Assembly (NCBI RefSeq): GCF_042665095.1
Contig: NZ_JBHTBV010000004.1
Strand: one strand, 5' to 3'
DNA length: 64,000 nucleotides
Origin: Gordonibacter pamelaeae
GTDB taxonomy: Bacteria; Actinomycetota; Coriobacteriia; Coriobacteriales; Eggerthellaceae
Made by a program: the position numbers and the translations under genes
Notes under the pieces: model-generated
The model's input: the letters and a program-made list of their open reading frames with translations, nothing else
What the model was told of the DNA's origin: nothing
Database searches by the model: none
In this document: positions 24,837 to 33,930 of the stretch, in pieces
How positions within the stretch are numbered: the first letter of the stretch is position 1
How the letters are laid out: the number at the start of each line of letters is the position of its first letter

Positions 24837-26278
24837 ATGTCGAACACACCTATCCGCCACGCCGGAGCCGTCCTGTTCGCGGTCGCGTTCGCCACGCTCC
24901 TTGCCACGTTCAACGAGACGTTCCTCAACGTGGCCCTCACGCCCATCATGGACGACCTGGCGGTGGGCGCCGGCACCGTGCAGTGGGTCACGACCGCCTA
25001 CATGCTGGCCGCCGCCATCATGGTGCCCGTGACCGGGTTCCTCTACCGCAGCGTTCCCACGAAGCGCCTGACGATGGTCGCGCTTGCGCTGCTGCTTGCC
25101 GGAACCCTGATCGGGCTCGTGGCGGGAAGCTTCGCCGCGCTGCTCGCGGGGCGCGTGGTGCAGGCGCTCGGCACGGGCATGATCGTGCCCATCGGCATGA
25201 ACCTGACGCTGGCCGTGGCGCCGAAGGGCAAGCCGGGCACGTACATGGGCGTGGTGAGCGCCATGACCACGCTCGGCCCGGCGTTCGGCCCGATTGTCGC
25301 AGGGCTCGTGCTGTCGGTGGGCGACTGGCACCAGCTGTTCGCAGTGTTCGCCGTCATGGTGCTGGCTGCGGCAGTGCTGTCGGCCGCCGTGGTGCCGAAT
25401 GCGGCCGAGCTGACGAGTCCGCGGCTCGACGTGGCTTCCACCTGCCTGATCAGCCTTGCGCTCGTCGGCCTGCTATACGGCCTGTCCACGGTGTTCTCGG
25501 GCGGCTTCGCGATGGCGGCGGTCGCGCTTGCCGTGGGCGTGGGCTGCCTGGTTGCGTTCGTCGTGCGCCAGGGCCGCGTGGCCGAGCCGCTCGTCGACCT
25601 GCGTCCGTTCTCGAGCCGCGCGTTCGTCATGGGCCTGGCGGTGATCGTGATCGCGCTCATGACGGTGTTCTCCATGACATCATCCTGCCGTTGTTCATGC
25701 AGGGCTCGCTCGGGTTCTCGGCGTTCGACGCCGCGCTCACGTTGCTGCCGGCGTGCGTGCTGTCGTGCGTGCTGGCGCCGCTGGCGGGCAAGGTGTACGA
25801 CCGTGCGGGATTGCGCGTCATGCTCCCGGTGGGCCTGGGCCTCATGGCCGTGTTCGCGTTCGCGTTGTCGCGCTGCACGGAGCAGGCTACGTCTCCCGTC
25901 ATCGTGCTGTGCTACGCGCCCGTCATCGTGGGCTGTGCGCTTTCCATGGGCCCGGCCCAGAGCTATGCGCTGTCCAGCCTGAAGCCGCAGCTGTACCCGC
26001 ACGGCGTGACCATCGTGTCCACGTCGTTCCAGATTGCGGGATGCGTGGGATCGTCCCTGTTCGTAGGCGTACTGTCCAGCGTTCAGGCCGCGCAGCTCGC
26101 GGGCGGCGCGGCGGACAGGCTCGCCACGGCCGCGGGCTTCCAGGCCGCCTGCCTCGTGGCCATGGCCGTCGCGGTGGCGGGCTTCGCGCTGTCGCTCGCG
26201 CTCGGGCGCCTCGAGAAGCGCCGCGTTGTCCAGCAGGCTGCCGCACCGACGGCCGCGCCCGCGGCGTCCGAGGCGTAG
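24837..26278 (+). pseudogene. MFS drug:H+ antiporter (DHA2-like), frameshifted
   Basis: ATG 24837 opens a frame with clear MFS transporter sequence (MSNTPIRHAGAVLFAVAFA; the helix-1 TFNETFLNVALTPIMDDL, the GRVVQALGTGMIVPIGMNL of helix 4-5, and GPAFGPIVAGL). At about 25675-25685 the transporter sequence moves to another frame: the text around gtgttctccatgacatcatcctgccg reads VFSM in the first frame and IILPLFMQGSLGFSAFDAAL in the next. One missing base after ATG AC restores a continuous protein of about 480 residues with 12-14 helices, ending at TAG 26278. The second half is well preserved (GKVYDRAGLRVMLPVGLGLM), so the lesion is recent or a sequence error. Substrates of this group are often drugs or organic anions. 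Confidence 0.8.
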
Positions 26279-26362
26279 CGGCTCGTTGGCACTACTCCGC
26301 TGCCGCGCAATCCAGGGAGGCGTCTGCTGCCAAGTAGGCGCGTAAGAAGCGGAGAAACGGAA

Positions 26363-26396
26363 AGGACCCGACGCTGCGCAAGCTGCGCCGGGTCCT
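26363..26396 (+). terminator. Strong hairpin downstream of the MFS pseudogene
   Basis: AGGACCCG (26363-26370) pairs with CGGGTCCT (26389-26396); the stem continues inward with CGC and GC pairs to a small loop. It lies 85 bases after the MFS stop. T-run absent. Confidence 0.5.
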
Positions 26397-26453
26397 CTCG
26401 ACAAGGAGGGAGGTTGGCTCGACAGGAGGGGTCGGCGAGCCTGCGTCTTCAAA

Positions 26454-26495
26454 CTGCAGAGCCTCTCTTAGGGGGAGAGATCGAAGGCTCTGCAG
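26454..26495 (+). repeat. Perfect 10-bp stem hairpin
   Basis: CTGCAGAGCC (26454-26463) is the exact reverse complement of GGCTCTGCAG (26486-26495); inside the loop CTCT and GAGAG can pair again. It lies just before the AT-rich control region of the radical SAM operon. Confidence 0.6.
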
Positions 26496-26506
26496 TCGTG
26501 CTTCAG

Positions 26507-26697
26507 ACAATATCTATTGTAAGACATAGTCTAGTACTAGTACATACCCATCTCAATCTCCACTGTTCGATCATAAGCGCAGACGGGGCTTGCTCGCTGC
26601 GCAGCCATCTCTCTCGCCTCCTCCTCAGGCTCCCACACTCTTGGATAGCCTAAATCTATTAGTAGATATTGTCAAATACTAATATATGTCTTACAAT
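26507..26697. promoter_or_regulatory. Inverted repeats upstream of the radical SAM operon
   Basis: ATTGTAAGACATA (26516-26528) recurs exactly inverted at 26685-26697, and ACAATATC (26507-26514) recurs inverted at 26665-26672 (GATATTGT). CTAGTACTAG lies near the first copy. The two arms are about 160 bases apart, so they could be paired binding sites for one regulator joined by a DNA loop. No regulator gene is adjacent. Confidence 0.5.
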
Positions 26698-26795
26698 TGC
26701 GTAACGCTTATATAAACCGCAAACAGGGATTTGCGCTAGTCGGCGGGCGGCGCGAGGGGCGCCGGACTATCCGCCGCAGGCAAGAGGAGGCAGTC

Positions 26796-27806
26796 ATGCA
26801 GGTGTTCGACCAGGAGATCTACGACATCGTCGAGAAGGGCCTCGAGGGCAACGGCCTGTCCGCCGAGAACGTGCTCGCGCTCTACGAGGTGGAGGAGACC
26901 AGCAAGGAGGCGGCCTATATCCGCTGGGCTGGCCAGGAGCTCTCGATGATCGCCGCCGACGGCGTGGCCGAGATCCACGCGCAGATCGGCCTCAACTCCA
27001 CTGTGTGCCCGAAGAACTGCAAGTTCTGCTCGTTCGCTGCCTGCAACAACGTGCGCAAGGGCAAGTACGAGCTGCCGAAGGAGGACGTGCTGGAGTACGC
27101 GAAGCTCTACGTTGAGGAGGGCGCGAACCTCATCCTCATGCTCACCACGGCCAGCTACAGCTTCGACAAGCTGGTGGACATGGTGGGCAGCGTGCGCGAG
27201 GTCATCCCGGCCGACATGCCGCTGCTCGTGAACACTGACGACATGCAGCTCGACCAATGCCGCCAGCTCAAGGCCGCCGGCGCGAACGGCGCTTACCATG
27301 CCGTGCGCATGCGCGAGGGAGAGGATACCGAGATCCCTGTGGAGAAGCGCTTCGAGACGTTCGCCAATCTGCGCGAGGCCGGTCTCACGCTGTCCACCTG
27401 CGTAGAGCCGGTGGGCCCGGAGCACACGCCCGAGGAGCTCACCGAGGCCACCATGCGCTGCATCTCCACGAACCCGCTTTCGGCCGGCGTGGGCAAGCGC
27501 ATCGGCGTGCCCGGCACGCTCGTGTACGACCGCGGCATGCTCACCGACGTGGCCAACGCGAACATGGTGGCCGTCTACCGCCTGGCCACGGGCCGCGACC
27601 TGCGTCTGAACTGCTCGGCGAACACGGTTATGACCGCTGCCTCCGGCGCGAACCTCGCCTGGGCCGAGGTGGGTACGAACCCGCGCGACACCGTGGAGCG
27701 CACCGAGCACGGCGGTCGCGGCAGCAACATCGCCCAGCTGCGCAAGATGTTCGCCGCCTCCGGCTGGCAGGTCCTCGACGGCCCCTCGAAGGGCTGGATG
27801 CGCTAA
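26796..27806 (+). CDS. BioB-superfamily radical SAM enzyme, substrate unknown
   Basis: The protein has 336 residues from ATG 26796, with AGGAGG five bases upstream; an earlier in-frame ATG would add 33 Arg-rich residues. It carries the radical SAM motif CPKNCKFC (CxxxCxxC) after IGLNSTV, then the usual alpha/beta barrel: KYELPKEDVLEYAKLYVEEGAN, MPLLVNTDD, GANGAYHAVRMREGED, STCVEPVGPEHTPEEL, and GVGKRIGVPGT. This is the layout of the biotin synthase/HmdB group, but the residues after the cluster (FCSFAACN) and the Asn/Asp pattern differ from biotin synthase, and no bio genes are near. It is the first gene of a six-gene operon with an ABC importer and an ABC exporter, with zero bases before the next start. 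It may make or modify the transported compound. Confidence 0.8.
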   Translation: MQVFDQEIYDIVEKGLEGNGLSAENVLALYEVEETSKEAAYIRWAGQELSMIAADGVAEIHAQIGLNSTVCPKNCKFCSFAACNNVRKGKYELPKEDVLEYAKLYVEEGANLILMLTTASYSFDKLVDMVGSVREVIPADMPLLVNTDDMQLDQCRQLKAAGANGAYHAVRMREGEDTEIPVEKRFETFANLREAGLTLSTCVEPVGPEHTPEELTEATMRCISTNPLSAGVGKRIGVPGTLVYDRGMLTDVANANMVAVYRLATGRDLRLNCSANTVMTAASGANLAWAEVGTNPRDTVERTEHGGRGSNIAQLRKMFAASGWQVLDGPSKGWMR

Positions 27807-28838
27807 GTGTCCGCCGCCCTTGAACAGAGTTTCCATGAGCGGCAGCGGACGGCACCTACCCGCAAGACGGTGGAACGCCGCCTGGCAACAGGCCGTGAGT
27901 TCGTGAAGATGCTGCTGCCTGTTGGTGCCATCTGCATCGCCTACGGAGTGACGGGCACGTTGCCGAACGTGTACCCGGCCGACTACGTAGAGGGGTACTA
28001 CCCGTTGTTCCTTCTGGTTATGCTGGGTGTCTACCTTGCGGTCATGGCGACGGCCTGTTTCGTTCCCAAATTACGGCGTTACGCGGTGCATTACGCATAC
28101 CTTGTAGCAGCCGTGTTCTTGCTGGTGGAGTTACTGGACGTACTCACCCTCAAGACCGGCTATCTGCTGCTGCCGTTCGCCCCCAGCCCCGATCGCATCC
28201 TCGAAGCGGTGCCGAAGAACATTGAGGCGTACGCGACGAATCTGACGGCTTCGATGATGCTGCTAGCCGAAGGGGTGGTCATCGGCTTGGTCACGGGGTT
28301 CGCCACCGGGTTGCTTATGGGCTGGTCGAAGATCGCGAACTATTGGTTCGCACCGTTGCTGAAGGTGATCGGCCCCGTGCCCTCGGCGGCGTGGCTGCCC
28401 ATCGCCGTGGTGCTCATGCCCTCGGCGCACTTGGCGGGCGTGTTCCTCATCTCGGTGGCCATCTGGTTTCCCTTATCGCTCATGCTCTCGTCGGCAATCC
28501 GCTCCACCGACAAGCGAAAGATCGAGGCCGCCCGCGTCATGGGTGCGAGCGAGCCGTACATCCTGTTCCACGTGGCGCTGCCCGCCGCGGTGCCCGATAT
28601 CTTCACGGCGCTGTTCATGGGCTTGTCGTCGAGCTTCGGCGCGCTCATCATCTCCGAGCAGCTGGGCGTGAAGGCCGGCTTGGGATGGTACATCAACTGG
28701 GCCACCCAATGGGGCGAGTATTACAAGGTGTTCGCATCCGTGGGCATCTTCATCATCATATTCTACCTTCTCATCAACGTGCTGTTCAAAGTGCGCGATC
28801 GCGTGATGACCTGGCAGAAGTCTGTGGTGAGATGGTGA
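27807..28838 (+). CDS. ABC transporter permease, SsuC/TauC type
   Basis: The protein has 343 residues from GTG 27807, directly after the stop of the radical SAM gene. It is longer than usual SsuC proteins because of an N-terminal extension with three extra helices (about 33-50, 65-90, 95-120). The BPD-type permease core follows, with helices from about 150 and the EAA loop EAARVMGASEPYILFHVALPAAVPDI that docks on the ATPase. Relatives import nitrate, sulfonates, taurine, thiamine precursors or similar small organic compounds. It must work with the ATPase at 28843 and the binding protein at 29728. Confidence 0.85.
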   Translation: MSAALEQSFHERQRTAPTRKTVERRLATGREFVKMLLPVGAICIAYGVTGTLPNVYPADYVEGYYPLFLLVMLGVYLAVMATACFVPKLRRYAVHYAYLVAAVFLLVELLDVLTLKTGYLLLPFAPSPDRILEAVPKNIEAYATNLTASMMLLAEGVVIGLVTGFATGLLMGWSKIANYWFAPLLKVIGPVPSAAWLPIAVVLMPSAHLAGVFLISVAIWFPLSLMLSSAIRSTDKRKIEAARVMGASEPYILFHVALPAAVPDIFTALFMGLSSSFGALIISEQLGVKAGLGWYINWATQWGEYYKVFASVGIFIIIFYLLINVLFKVRDRVMTWQKSVVRW

Positions 28839-28842
28839 GGGC

Positions 28843-29670
28843 ATGAGAAAGGGAAAGCACATCGACCCGCGGCCCGAGCTGCCGTTGTTCGCCTCGTCGG
28901 GTTCGCACGAGCTGGTGGCCGAAGGGGTGACGCAGACGTTCCTGGACGAGGGCGGCAACGAGGTGTGGGCGCTCGATGACTTCTCGCTCACGGTTTCGGG
29001 ACCAGAGATCGTGGGCATCATCGGCCCCTCGGGCTGCGGGAAGTCGACCTTCCTTCGCTTGGTGGTGGGGCTGGACGAACCGTTGGCCGGCAGCATCTCG
29101 TTCGATAGTGAAAACATAGCCGGTCCTTCGGCATCGCGCTCGATGGTGTTTCAGAACGCGAACCTTTTCGAGTGGCTCACCGTGGAGGAGAACATCGCAT
29201 TCGGTCTGCGGGCCACGCGCACCTATGACGAGTGCAAGTACAAGATCCCACGTCTGGTGAGGATGATGGGCCTGGACGGGTTCGAGCGGTCGTATCCGCC
29301 CCAGATATCCGGCGGCATGACGAGCCGGTGCGCGCTGGCGCGGTCGTTCGTGCAGAACCCTGCGCTCATCTGCTTCGACGAGCCTCTTTCAGCGCTCGAC
29401 GCCTTCACTCGCGCCGCGCTGCAGGACGAGATACTGGCCATGCAGGCCATCGCGCATACATCCATGATCCTCGTGACGCACGACATCGAGGAGGCCGTGT
29501 ACCTGTGCGACCGCGTGGTCGTTATGACGCCGCGGCCGGGGCGGCTGCAGGGGGAGCTGGTCATCGACCTGCCGCATCCCCGCGACCGCGTGTCCCCGGA
29601 ATTCGTGGAAAAGCGACGCCAGCTGCTCGCGATGCTCGACGGTTCCACCTCGGCCCCGCCAGGCGCTTGA
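28843..29670 (+). CDS. ABC transporter ATP-binding protein, SsuB/TauB type
   Basis: The protein has 275 residues with Walker A GPSGCGKST, Q-loop VFQNANLFEW, signature ISGGM (unusual, LSGGQ in most), Walker B ALICFDEP, D-loop SALD and H-loop VTHDIEEA. It powers import with the permease four bases upstream. The signature ISGGMTSR is a conservative variation seen in this group. The 35-residue N-terminal extension before ELVAEGV is short and unremarkable. Confidence 0.9.
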   Translation: MRKGKHIDPRPELPLFASSGSHELVAEGVTQTFLDEGGNEVWALDDFSLTVSGPEIVGIIGPSGCGKSTFLRLVVGLDEPLAGSISFDSENIAGPSASRSMVFQNANLFEWLTVEENIAFGLRATRTYDECKYKIPRLVRMMGLDGFERSYPPQISGGMTSRCALARSFVQNPALICFDEPLSALDAFTRAALQDEILAMQAIAHTSMILVTHDIEEAVYLCDRVVVMTPRPGRLQGELVIDLPHPRDRVSPEFVEKRRQLLAMLDGSTSAPPGA

Positions 29671-29727
29671 GAAAGCTTCAGGCCATTGAGATGGCGTACC
29701 TAGATAGAGCAAAGGAAGGGAAGCGAT

Positions 29728-30786
29728 ATGAGCTTGACCAGAAGGAACTTCGTGAAGCTGAGCGGCGTGGCCGCCGGAACCGCCGCGCTCGGCGGCCTGC
29801 TCTCCGGCTGCGGCCAAGTGACGAGCGCGGGCGACGGGGCAAAAGAAGGAAAGGGCAGCGCCAAGCCCGACAACCATGTGGTCTTGGGCTATTGGGGCGG
29901 CACGTGCGAGGCTCCCATCTACATCGGCATCGAGAAGGGCTACTTCAAGGAAGCTGGCCTGGAGCCGGAGGCGCTGCTCATCACGTCTGATGTGACGGCC
30001 CTCATGGCCAACGACGAGCTGGATTGCTTCGAGCTGACCCCGGACAAGTTCAAGCCCATGGAGCAGGGGCTGGAGCTGGCTATCATCGACTCGCTGCACA
30101 AAGGCTGCATCCAAGGCGCAGCCTCGCCGGAATCGGGCATCAAGACGGTGGAGGATCTGGAAGGGAAGAAGGTCGCCGCCGCCATGGGCTCCATCCCGCA
30201 GATCCAGATAGCCTCGCAGATGGTGCTGGCTGGCAAGGATCCCAGCAAGGTGGAGTGGCTCACGTACCCGTCTGCGCAGATGGAGGCCGCTATGAACGCA
30301 GGCGAGGTAGACGCGTTCGCCCAGTACGACCCATGGGCCGACATCGCGGTGTCAAACGGCGCCACGAAGTTCTTCTCCGACACGTTCGACGAGGGCCTGA
30401 AGGACTATCTGTGCTGCTTCGTGGGCATGTCCACGAAGACGCTCAATGCCCGTCCCGAGATCGGCCCCATGTTGTCCGAGGGCTTCGCGAAGGCAGCCGA
30501 GTTCCTCGCGAACAATCCGGAAGAGGCGGCCGACATCATCGTCAAGGGCGGCTATGTGCCCGTGAACACCGATGCCGGCTTCACGCGCGACATCATGTTG
30601 GAGGAGATCAAGGCCTACACATGGAGCTCGGGCGACCGCAAGCTCATCGACGATAGCTTCCACGAGATATGGATGCAGATAAACCGCGCCGGTGCCATGG
30701 AGGATGCGCCGACCGATCCGGAAGAGCTGAACAGGTACATCGACGAGACGCTGTACAACAAAATGGTGAAGTACCAAGGGAAATAG
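29728..30786 (+). CDS. ABC transporter substrate-binding lipoprotein, SsuA/NMT1 type, Tat-exported
   Basis: The protein has 352 residues. The N-terminus SLTRRNFVKLSGVAAGTAALG carries a twin-arginine motif followed by a lipobox (LLSGC), so it is folded in the cytoplasm, exported by Tat and lipid-anchored. The mature part is a type II binding protein of the NMT1/SsuA group (VVLGYWGGTCEAPIYIGIEKGYFKEAGLE at the start, and the later IASQMVLAGKDPSKVEWL). Export by Tat suggests a cofactor or pre-folded state, or just lineage habit. The ligand is not evident. It is in the importer half of the operon, 57 bases after the ATPase gene. Confidence 0.88.
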   Translation: MSLTRRNFVKLSGVAAGTAALGGLLSGCGQVTSAGDGAKEGKGSAKPDNHVVLGYWGGTCEAPIYIGIEKGYFKEAGLEPEALLITSDVTALMANDELDCFELTPDKFKPMEQGLELAIIDSLHKGCIQGAASPESGIKTVEDLEGKKVAAAMGSIPQIQIASQMVLAGKDPSKVEWLTYPSAQMEAAMNAGEVDAFAQYDPWADIAVSNGATKFFSDTFDEGLKDYLCCFVGMSTKTLNARPEIGPMLSEGFAKAAEFLANNPEEAADIIVKGGYVPVNTDAGFTRDIMLEEIKAYTWSSGDRKLIDDSFHEIWMQINRAGAMEDAPTDPEELNRYIDETLYNKMVKYQGK

Positions 30787-30789
30787 CAC

Positions 30790-31995
30790 GTGAGAAGGCT
30801 CCTTGCACACAGTTTGAAGATGCGCAAGGTGCTCACTGCGTCCGTCGTGCTGGCGGTTGCGGTGAGCGTCATGGCGCTGTTCGCGCTCGGGCTCACGTAC
30901 GGCGGCGTGCAACAGGGCGTGAGGGCTTCTGCCGAACGCGGGGGTGCGCAGATCATGGTGGTTCCCCGCGATGCCGCGGCCGATGTGTCCGACACGGCGC
31001 TGCTGTTCACGGGCGCGCCTGCACCCGTATACTTTCCGGTCTCGACGGCGGAGGCCATCGGAGAGGTGGAAGGCGTGGGCCGTGCTACCACCCAGTTCTT
31101 CAGCCAGACGCTCAACGAGAGCTGTTGCTCCACGGCAGGTGCGACGCGCCTTATCGGCGTGGACTTCGCCAGGGATTGGACGGTGCAGCCGTTCTCGGGA
31201 CGCGACCTCTCGGTTGGGTTGGCCGACGACGAGGTTATCCTGGGCGCGGATGTGGGCGGCGACGTGGGGGATCGGCTCTCGCTGCTGGGGCGCACGTTCA
31301 CCATCGTAGAGAAGCTCGAGCCGAGCGGGGCCGATCTCGACGATTCCCTGCTCCTCGCCATCGACACGGCGCGCTCTCTTTCAGAGGAGAACCTGGGATT
31401 GTCCTATCTGTGGGATAAGTACGGGGCCCCGGGCGACCTCGTATCGTGCGTGTTGGCAGACCTGGACGGCACTGCCGACGCGAGTGTTGTGCTCAACCGC
31501 ATCAACGCGTTGGACGGCGTGTACGCCTTCCAACGGCCTGAGGTGGTCGAGGCGTCGCAGAAGCAGTTGGAGACGGTGTTCCTTATCCTGCTGGGCGCGG
31601 GCGTGCTCATGCTGGCTTCCACCTTGGTGCAGCTGTTCGCACGCTTCTACTCGTGTGTGTGGGAGCGCAAGAGCGAGCTGGCGCTGTACCGCGCCATGGG
31701 GGCGAGCAAGGGGCAGTTGCGCGCGCTCATTGGGGGAGAGGTCGCTGCCATCGTGGGTGCGGGGCTGGTATCGGGGCTTGCGTGCGGCGCCGGGCTGTAC
31801 GTCGTGCTGATGGATTTGCTGCAGGACGGCTCGGCCTTCCCGTTCATCTCGCCGGACCCAGGCGAAACCGGGGCGCTTGCTGCAGTGCTTGCGGCGGCGT
31901 TTGCGCTGCTGGCCTTGGCGGCCATCGCGGCGCCGCTTGCGCAGATCGGCCGGCTTGATCCGTCGCTCGCCATGCAGCAGGGGGATATCGATTAA
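30790..31995 (+). CDS. FtsX/MacB-like ABC permease
   Basis: The protein has 401 residues from GTG 30790, 3 bases after the binding-protein gene. It has the MacB/LolC/FtsX layout: an N-terminal helix (about 14-36), a large extracytoplasmic domain of about 220 residues, and three C-terminal helices (about 258-283, 310-335, 360-385), with the coupling region WERKSELALYRAMGASKGQLRALIGGE. Such permeases expel peptides or lipoproteins, or transmit a mechanical signal. It pairs with the LolD-type ATPase one base downstream. Its presence in the same operon as an importer is notable. Confidence 0.85.
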   Translation: MRRLLAHSLKMRKVLTASVVLAVAVSVMALFALGLTYGGVQQGVRASAERGGAQIMVVPRDAAADVSDTALLFTGAPAPVYFPVSTAEAIGEVEGVGRATTQFFSQTLNESCCSTAGATRLIGVDFARDWTVQPFSGRDLSVGLADDEVILGADVGGDVGDRLSLLGRTFTIVEKLEPSGADLDDSLLLAIDTARSLSEENLGLSYLWDKYGAPGDLVSCVLADLDGTADASVVLNRINALDGVYAFQRPEVVEASQKQLETVFLILLGAGVLMLASTLVQLFARFYSCVWERKSELALYRAMGASKGQLRALIGGEVAAIVGAGLVSGLACGAGLYVVLMDLLQDGSAFPFISPDPGETGALAAVLAAAFALLALAAIAAPLAQIGRLDPSLAMQQGDID

Positions 31996-31996
31996 C

Positions 31997-32656
31997 ATGA
32001 GCAAGCTGAAAGTGGAGGACCTGGGCAAGTCCTACGACGGCAACGTCATCTTGGAGAACATCTCGTTCGCGGCGGAGCCGGGCGATTCCATCGCCTTCGT
32101 GTCGCCCTCTGGGTCGGGCAAGTCGACGCTGCTGTCCATGCTGGGGCTGCTGCTGTCGTCCACCACGGGCACCGTTGTCGTGGACGGGCAGGACAGCGAT
32201 GCGCTGGGCGACAAGGAGCTGTCGCGCCTGCGCCGCGAGACGTTCGGCTTCGTGTTCCAGCATACCCAGCTGGTAGGTTCGCTGCGTGCCGTGGAGAACG
32301 TCATGGCGCCCGCCAACTTCGCCGGCAAGCTGCCGTTCGACGCCCGCGAGCGCGCCGAGCAGCTGCTGGGCGGCCTGGGGTTGGCCGACCGCCTCATGCA
32401 CTACCCCTACCAGCTGAGCATCGGGCAGAAGCGCCGCGTGTCCGTGGCGCGCGCCCTGCTCTTGGACCCGCCCATCGTCATTGCCGACGAGCCCACGAAC
32501 GACCTTGATGCCGACAGTTCCTCCAGCGTTGCCGACACGCTGTTCGAGCGCGCCGCAAACGGTGGTATCCTGCTGTTCGCGACGCACGACCGCGAGCTGG
32601 CCTCGCGCGCCTCGCGCGTCATGCATCTGGAAGGGAAGACGTTCGTGGAGCGGTAG
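31997..32656 (+). CDS. LolD/MacB-type ABC ATPase
   Basis: The protein has 219 residues with Walker A SPSGSGKST, signature LSIGQKRR, Walker B IVIADEPTNDLD and the H-loop ATHDRE. The LolD/MacB group is indicated by the short length and the LRRETFGFVFQHTQLVGSL sequence. It forms an export-type ABC system with the FtsX-like permease upstream (one base between stop and start). Signature LSIGQ is a mild variant of LSGGQ. Confidence 0.9.
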   Translation: MSKLKVEDLGKSYDGNVILENISFAAEPGDSIAFVSPSGSGKSTLLSMLGLLLSSTTGTVVVDGQDSDALGDKELSRLRRETFGFVFQHTQLVGSLRAVENVMAPANFAGKLPFDARERAEQLLGGLGLADRLMHYPYQLSIGQKRRVSVARALLLDPPIVIADEPTNDLDADSSSSVADTLFERAANGGILLFATHDRELASRASRVMHLEGKTFVER

Positions 32657-32682
32657 CGCCCGGCGTCGGGTTCAGGGGGACG

Positions 32683-33927
32683 GTGCCGGTGAAGAATTTC
32701 GACCGCGGGGTGTACCGCGCGGTTCTCAAGGTGAGGGAGGCCTACGCGTTCGACGCGGGCGGCATCCTCATGCGCGTGTACGCCTACATGGCCACCATCG
32801 GGTCCATCTCCATGTTGACGCTGGCGGGGTATTCGTTCTTCCTCGCGGGCACGGTGTCGTCCACCATCGCGCTGGCCACGTTCCTCATCTCGCCGCGCGT
32901 CTCCAAGCTGGTGGACGAGCGCGGCCAGCACGCGGTGGTGCCGAAGGCGGCGGTGGTCACGCTCGTGGGGCTTGCCCTCATGCTGGCAACCGTGAGCCTG
33001 GGCGGGCCCATCGCGCTGTGCTACGTGGCCGCCGTGCTCATGGGGTTCATCCCCAACGCCCAGGCGCTCACGCGCGCCCGCTGGACGTACCTGGTACGCG
33101 CGGGACGGCTGGGCGAGGACGCCCCCACGCTGAAGACCGTGTTCTCCTACGAGGGCATCATCGACGACGTTGCCTTCATGGTGGGGCCGGCGGCCTCCAT
33201 CGCCCTGGCCGCGGCCCTCTTTCCGGCGGCCGGCATGCTGGCGGGCGGCGTGTGCTTCGCCGTGGGCGTCGTGGTGCTCACGCTCTCCCGATCGACCGAG
33301 CCCACGGTGGGAAGCGTCGGCGCCGGGGAGCCCCCGAAGCACCGTCGCAGCATCATCGCCACCTCGTCGGTCGTGCGCGTGCTGTTTGCGCTCATGTTCT
33401 TCCTCGGCGCGTTCTACGGGGTGTTCGACACGGCCACCGTGTCGCTGGCCGAGGACGTGGGGAACCCGTCGGCCGCCAGCGTCATCCTCATCGTGGCCGC
33501 GTGCGTGTCCATTGCGTCCGGGTTCCTGTTCGGCATGATCCGCCTGACCATTCCGCAGTACGCCCAGCTCGCGGCCGTGAGCTTGCTGGTGGGGTGCGCC
33601 TACGGCACCATGGTGTTCATCGGGTCCATCGAGTCGCTGTTCGTGGTGTCCACCGTGGCGGCGATGTTCTACGCGCCGTTCTTCATCACGGCGAACGCCA
33701 CCTGCGAGCGCATGGTGCCGGGCGACCGCCTGACCGAGGCCATCACCTGGATGAACTCCGGGAGCATCTGCGGCCTGGCGTTCGGGCCCACCCTGGGCGG
33801 CGCGCTCATCGACCAGCTGGGAACCACGGCCAGCTTCGGCTTCGGCGCCGTGCTGGCCGTGATGGTGCCCGTCATCGCGTTCGCGTGCCTGCCCCTGCTG
33901 AAGCGGCACGAGCGGCAGCCTCGCTAG
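32683..33927 (+). CDS. Major facilitator superfamily transporter
   Basis: The 414-residue, 12-helix membrane protein starts at GTG 32683, 26 bases after the ABC ATPase gene. The MFS pattern is seen in the helix pairs and the loop SPRVSKLVDERGQHAVV between helices 2 and 3, with a mid-loop (GEPPKHRRS) between the six-helix halves. It resembles the multidrug/permease type without a specific family mark. It may be the last gene of the radical SAM/ABC operon or a separate unit; it converges with the DUF4418 gene. Confidence 0.82.
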   Translation: MPVKNFDRGVYRAVLKVREAYAFDAGGILMRVYAYMATIGSISMLTLAGYSFFLAGTVSSTIALATFLISPRVSKLVDERGQHAVVPKAAVVTLVGLALMLATVSLGGPIALCYVAAVLMGFIPNAQALTRARWTYLVRAGRLGEDAPTLKTVFSYEGIIDDVAFMVGPAASIALAAALFPAAGMLAGGVCFAVGVVVLTLSRSTEPTVGSVGAGEPPKHRRSIIATSSVVRVLFALMFFLGAFYGVFDTATVSLAEDVGNPSAASVILIVAACVSIASGFLFGMIRLTIPQYAQLAAVSLLVGCAYGTMVFIGSIESLFVVSTVAAMFYAPFFITANATCERMVPGDRLTEAITWMNSGSICGLAFGPTLGGALIDQLGTTASFGFGAVLAVMVPVIAFACLPLLKRHERQPR

Positions 33928-33930
33928 CCG

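Larger units (their letters stand above)
26279..26795 (+). other. Long intergenic region ahead of the radical SAM operon
   Basis: 517 bases without a gene. The first part holds two strong hairpins (26363-26396 and 26454-26495); the second part, from about 26505, is AT-rich and holds inverted repeats that look like operators (see separate entries). I saw none of the conserved boxes of TPP, cobalamin or SAM riboswitches. The AGGAGG of the radical SAM gene is at 26785-26790. Confidence 0.6.

Noticed and set aside
24827..25670. Plus-strand frame starting ATG 24827 as the MFS start
   Set aside because: Its first 280 codons are Arg/Pro/His-rich non-protein text; the transporter start is ATG 24837 in another frame, and this frame becomes coding only after the frameshift.
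26279..26795. Riboswitch ahead of the radical SAM operon
   Set aside because: The hairpins do not show boxes of TPP, cobalamin, SAM or lysine riboswitches.
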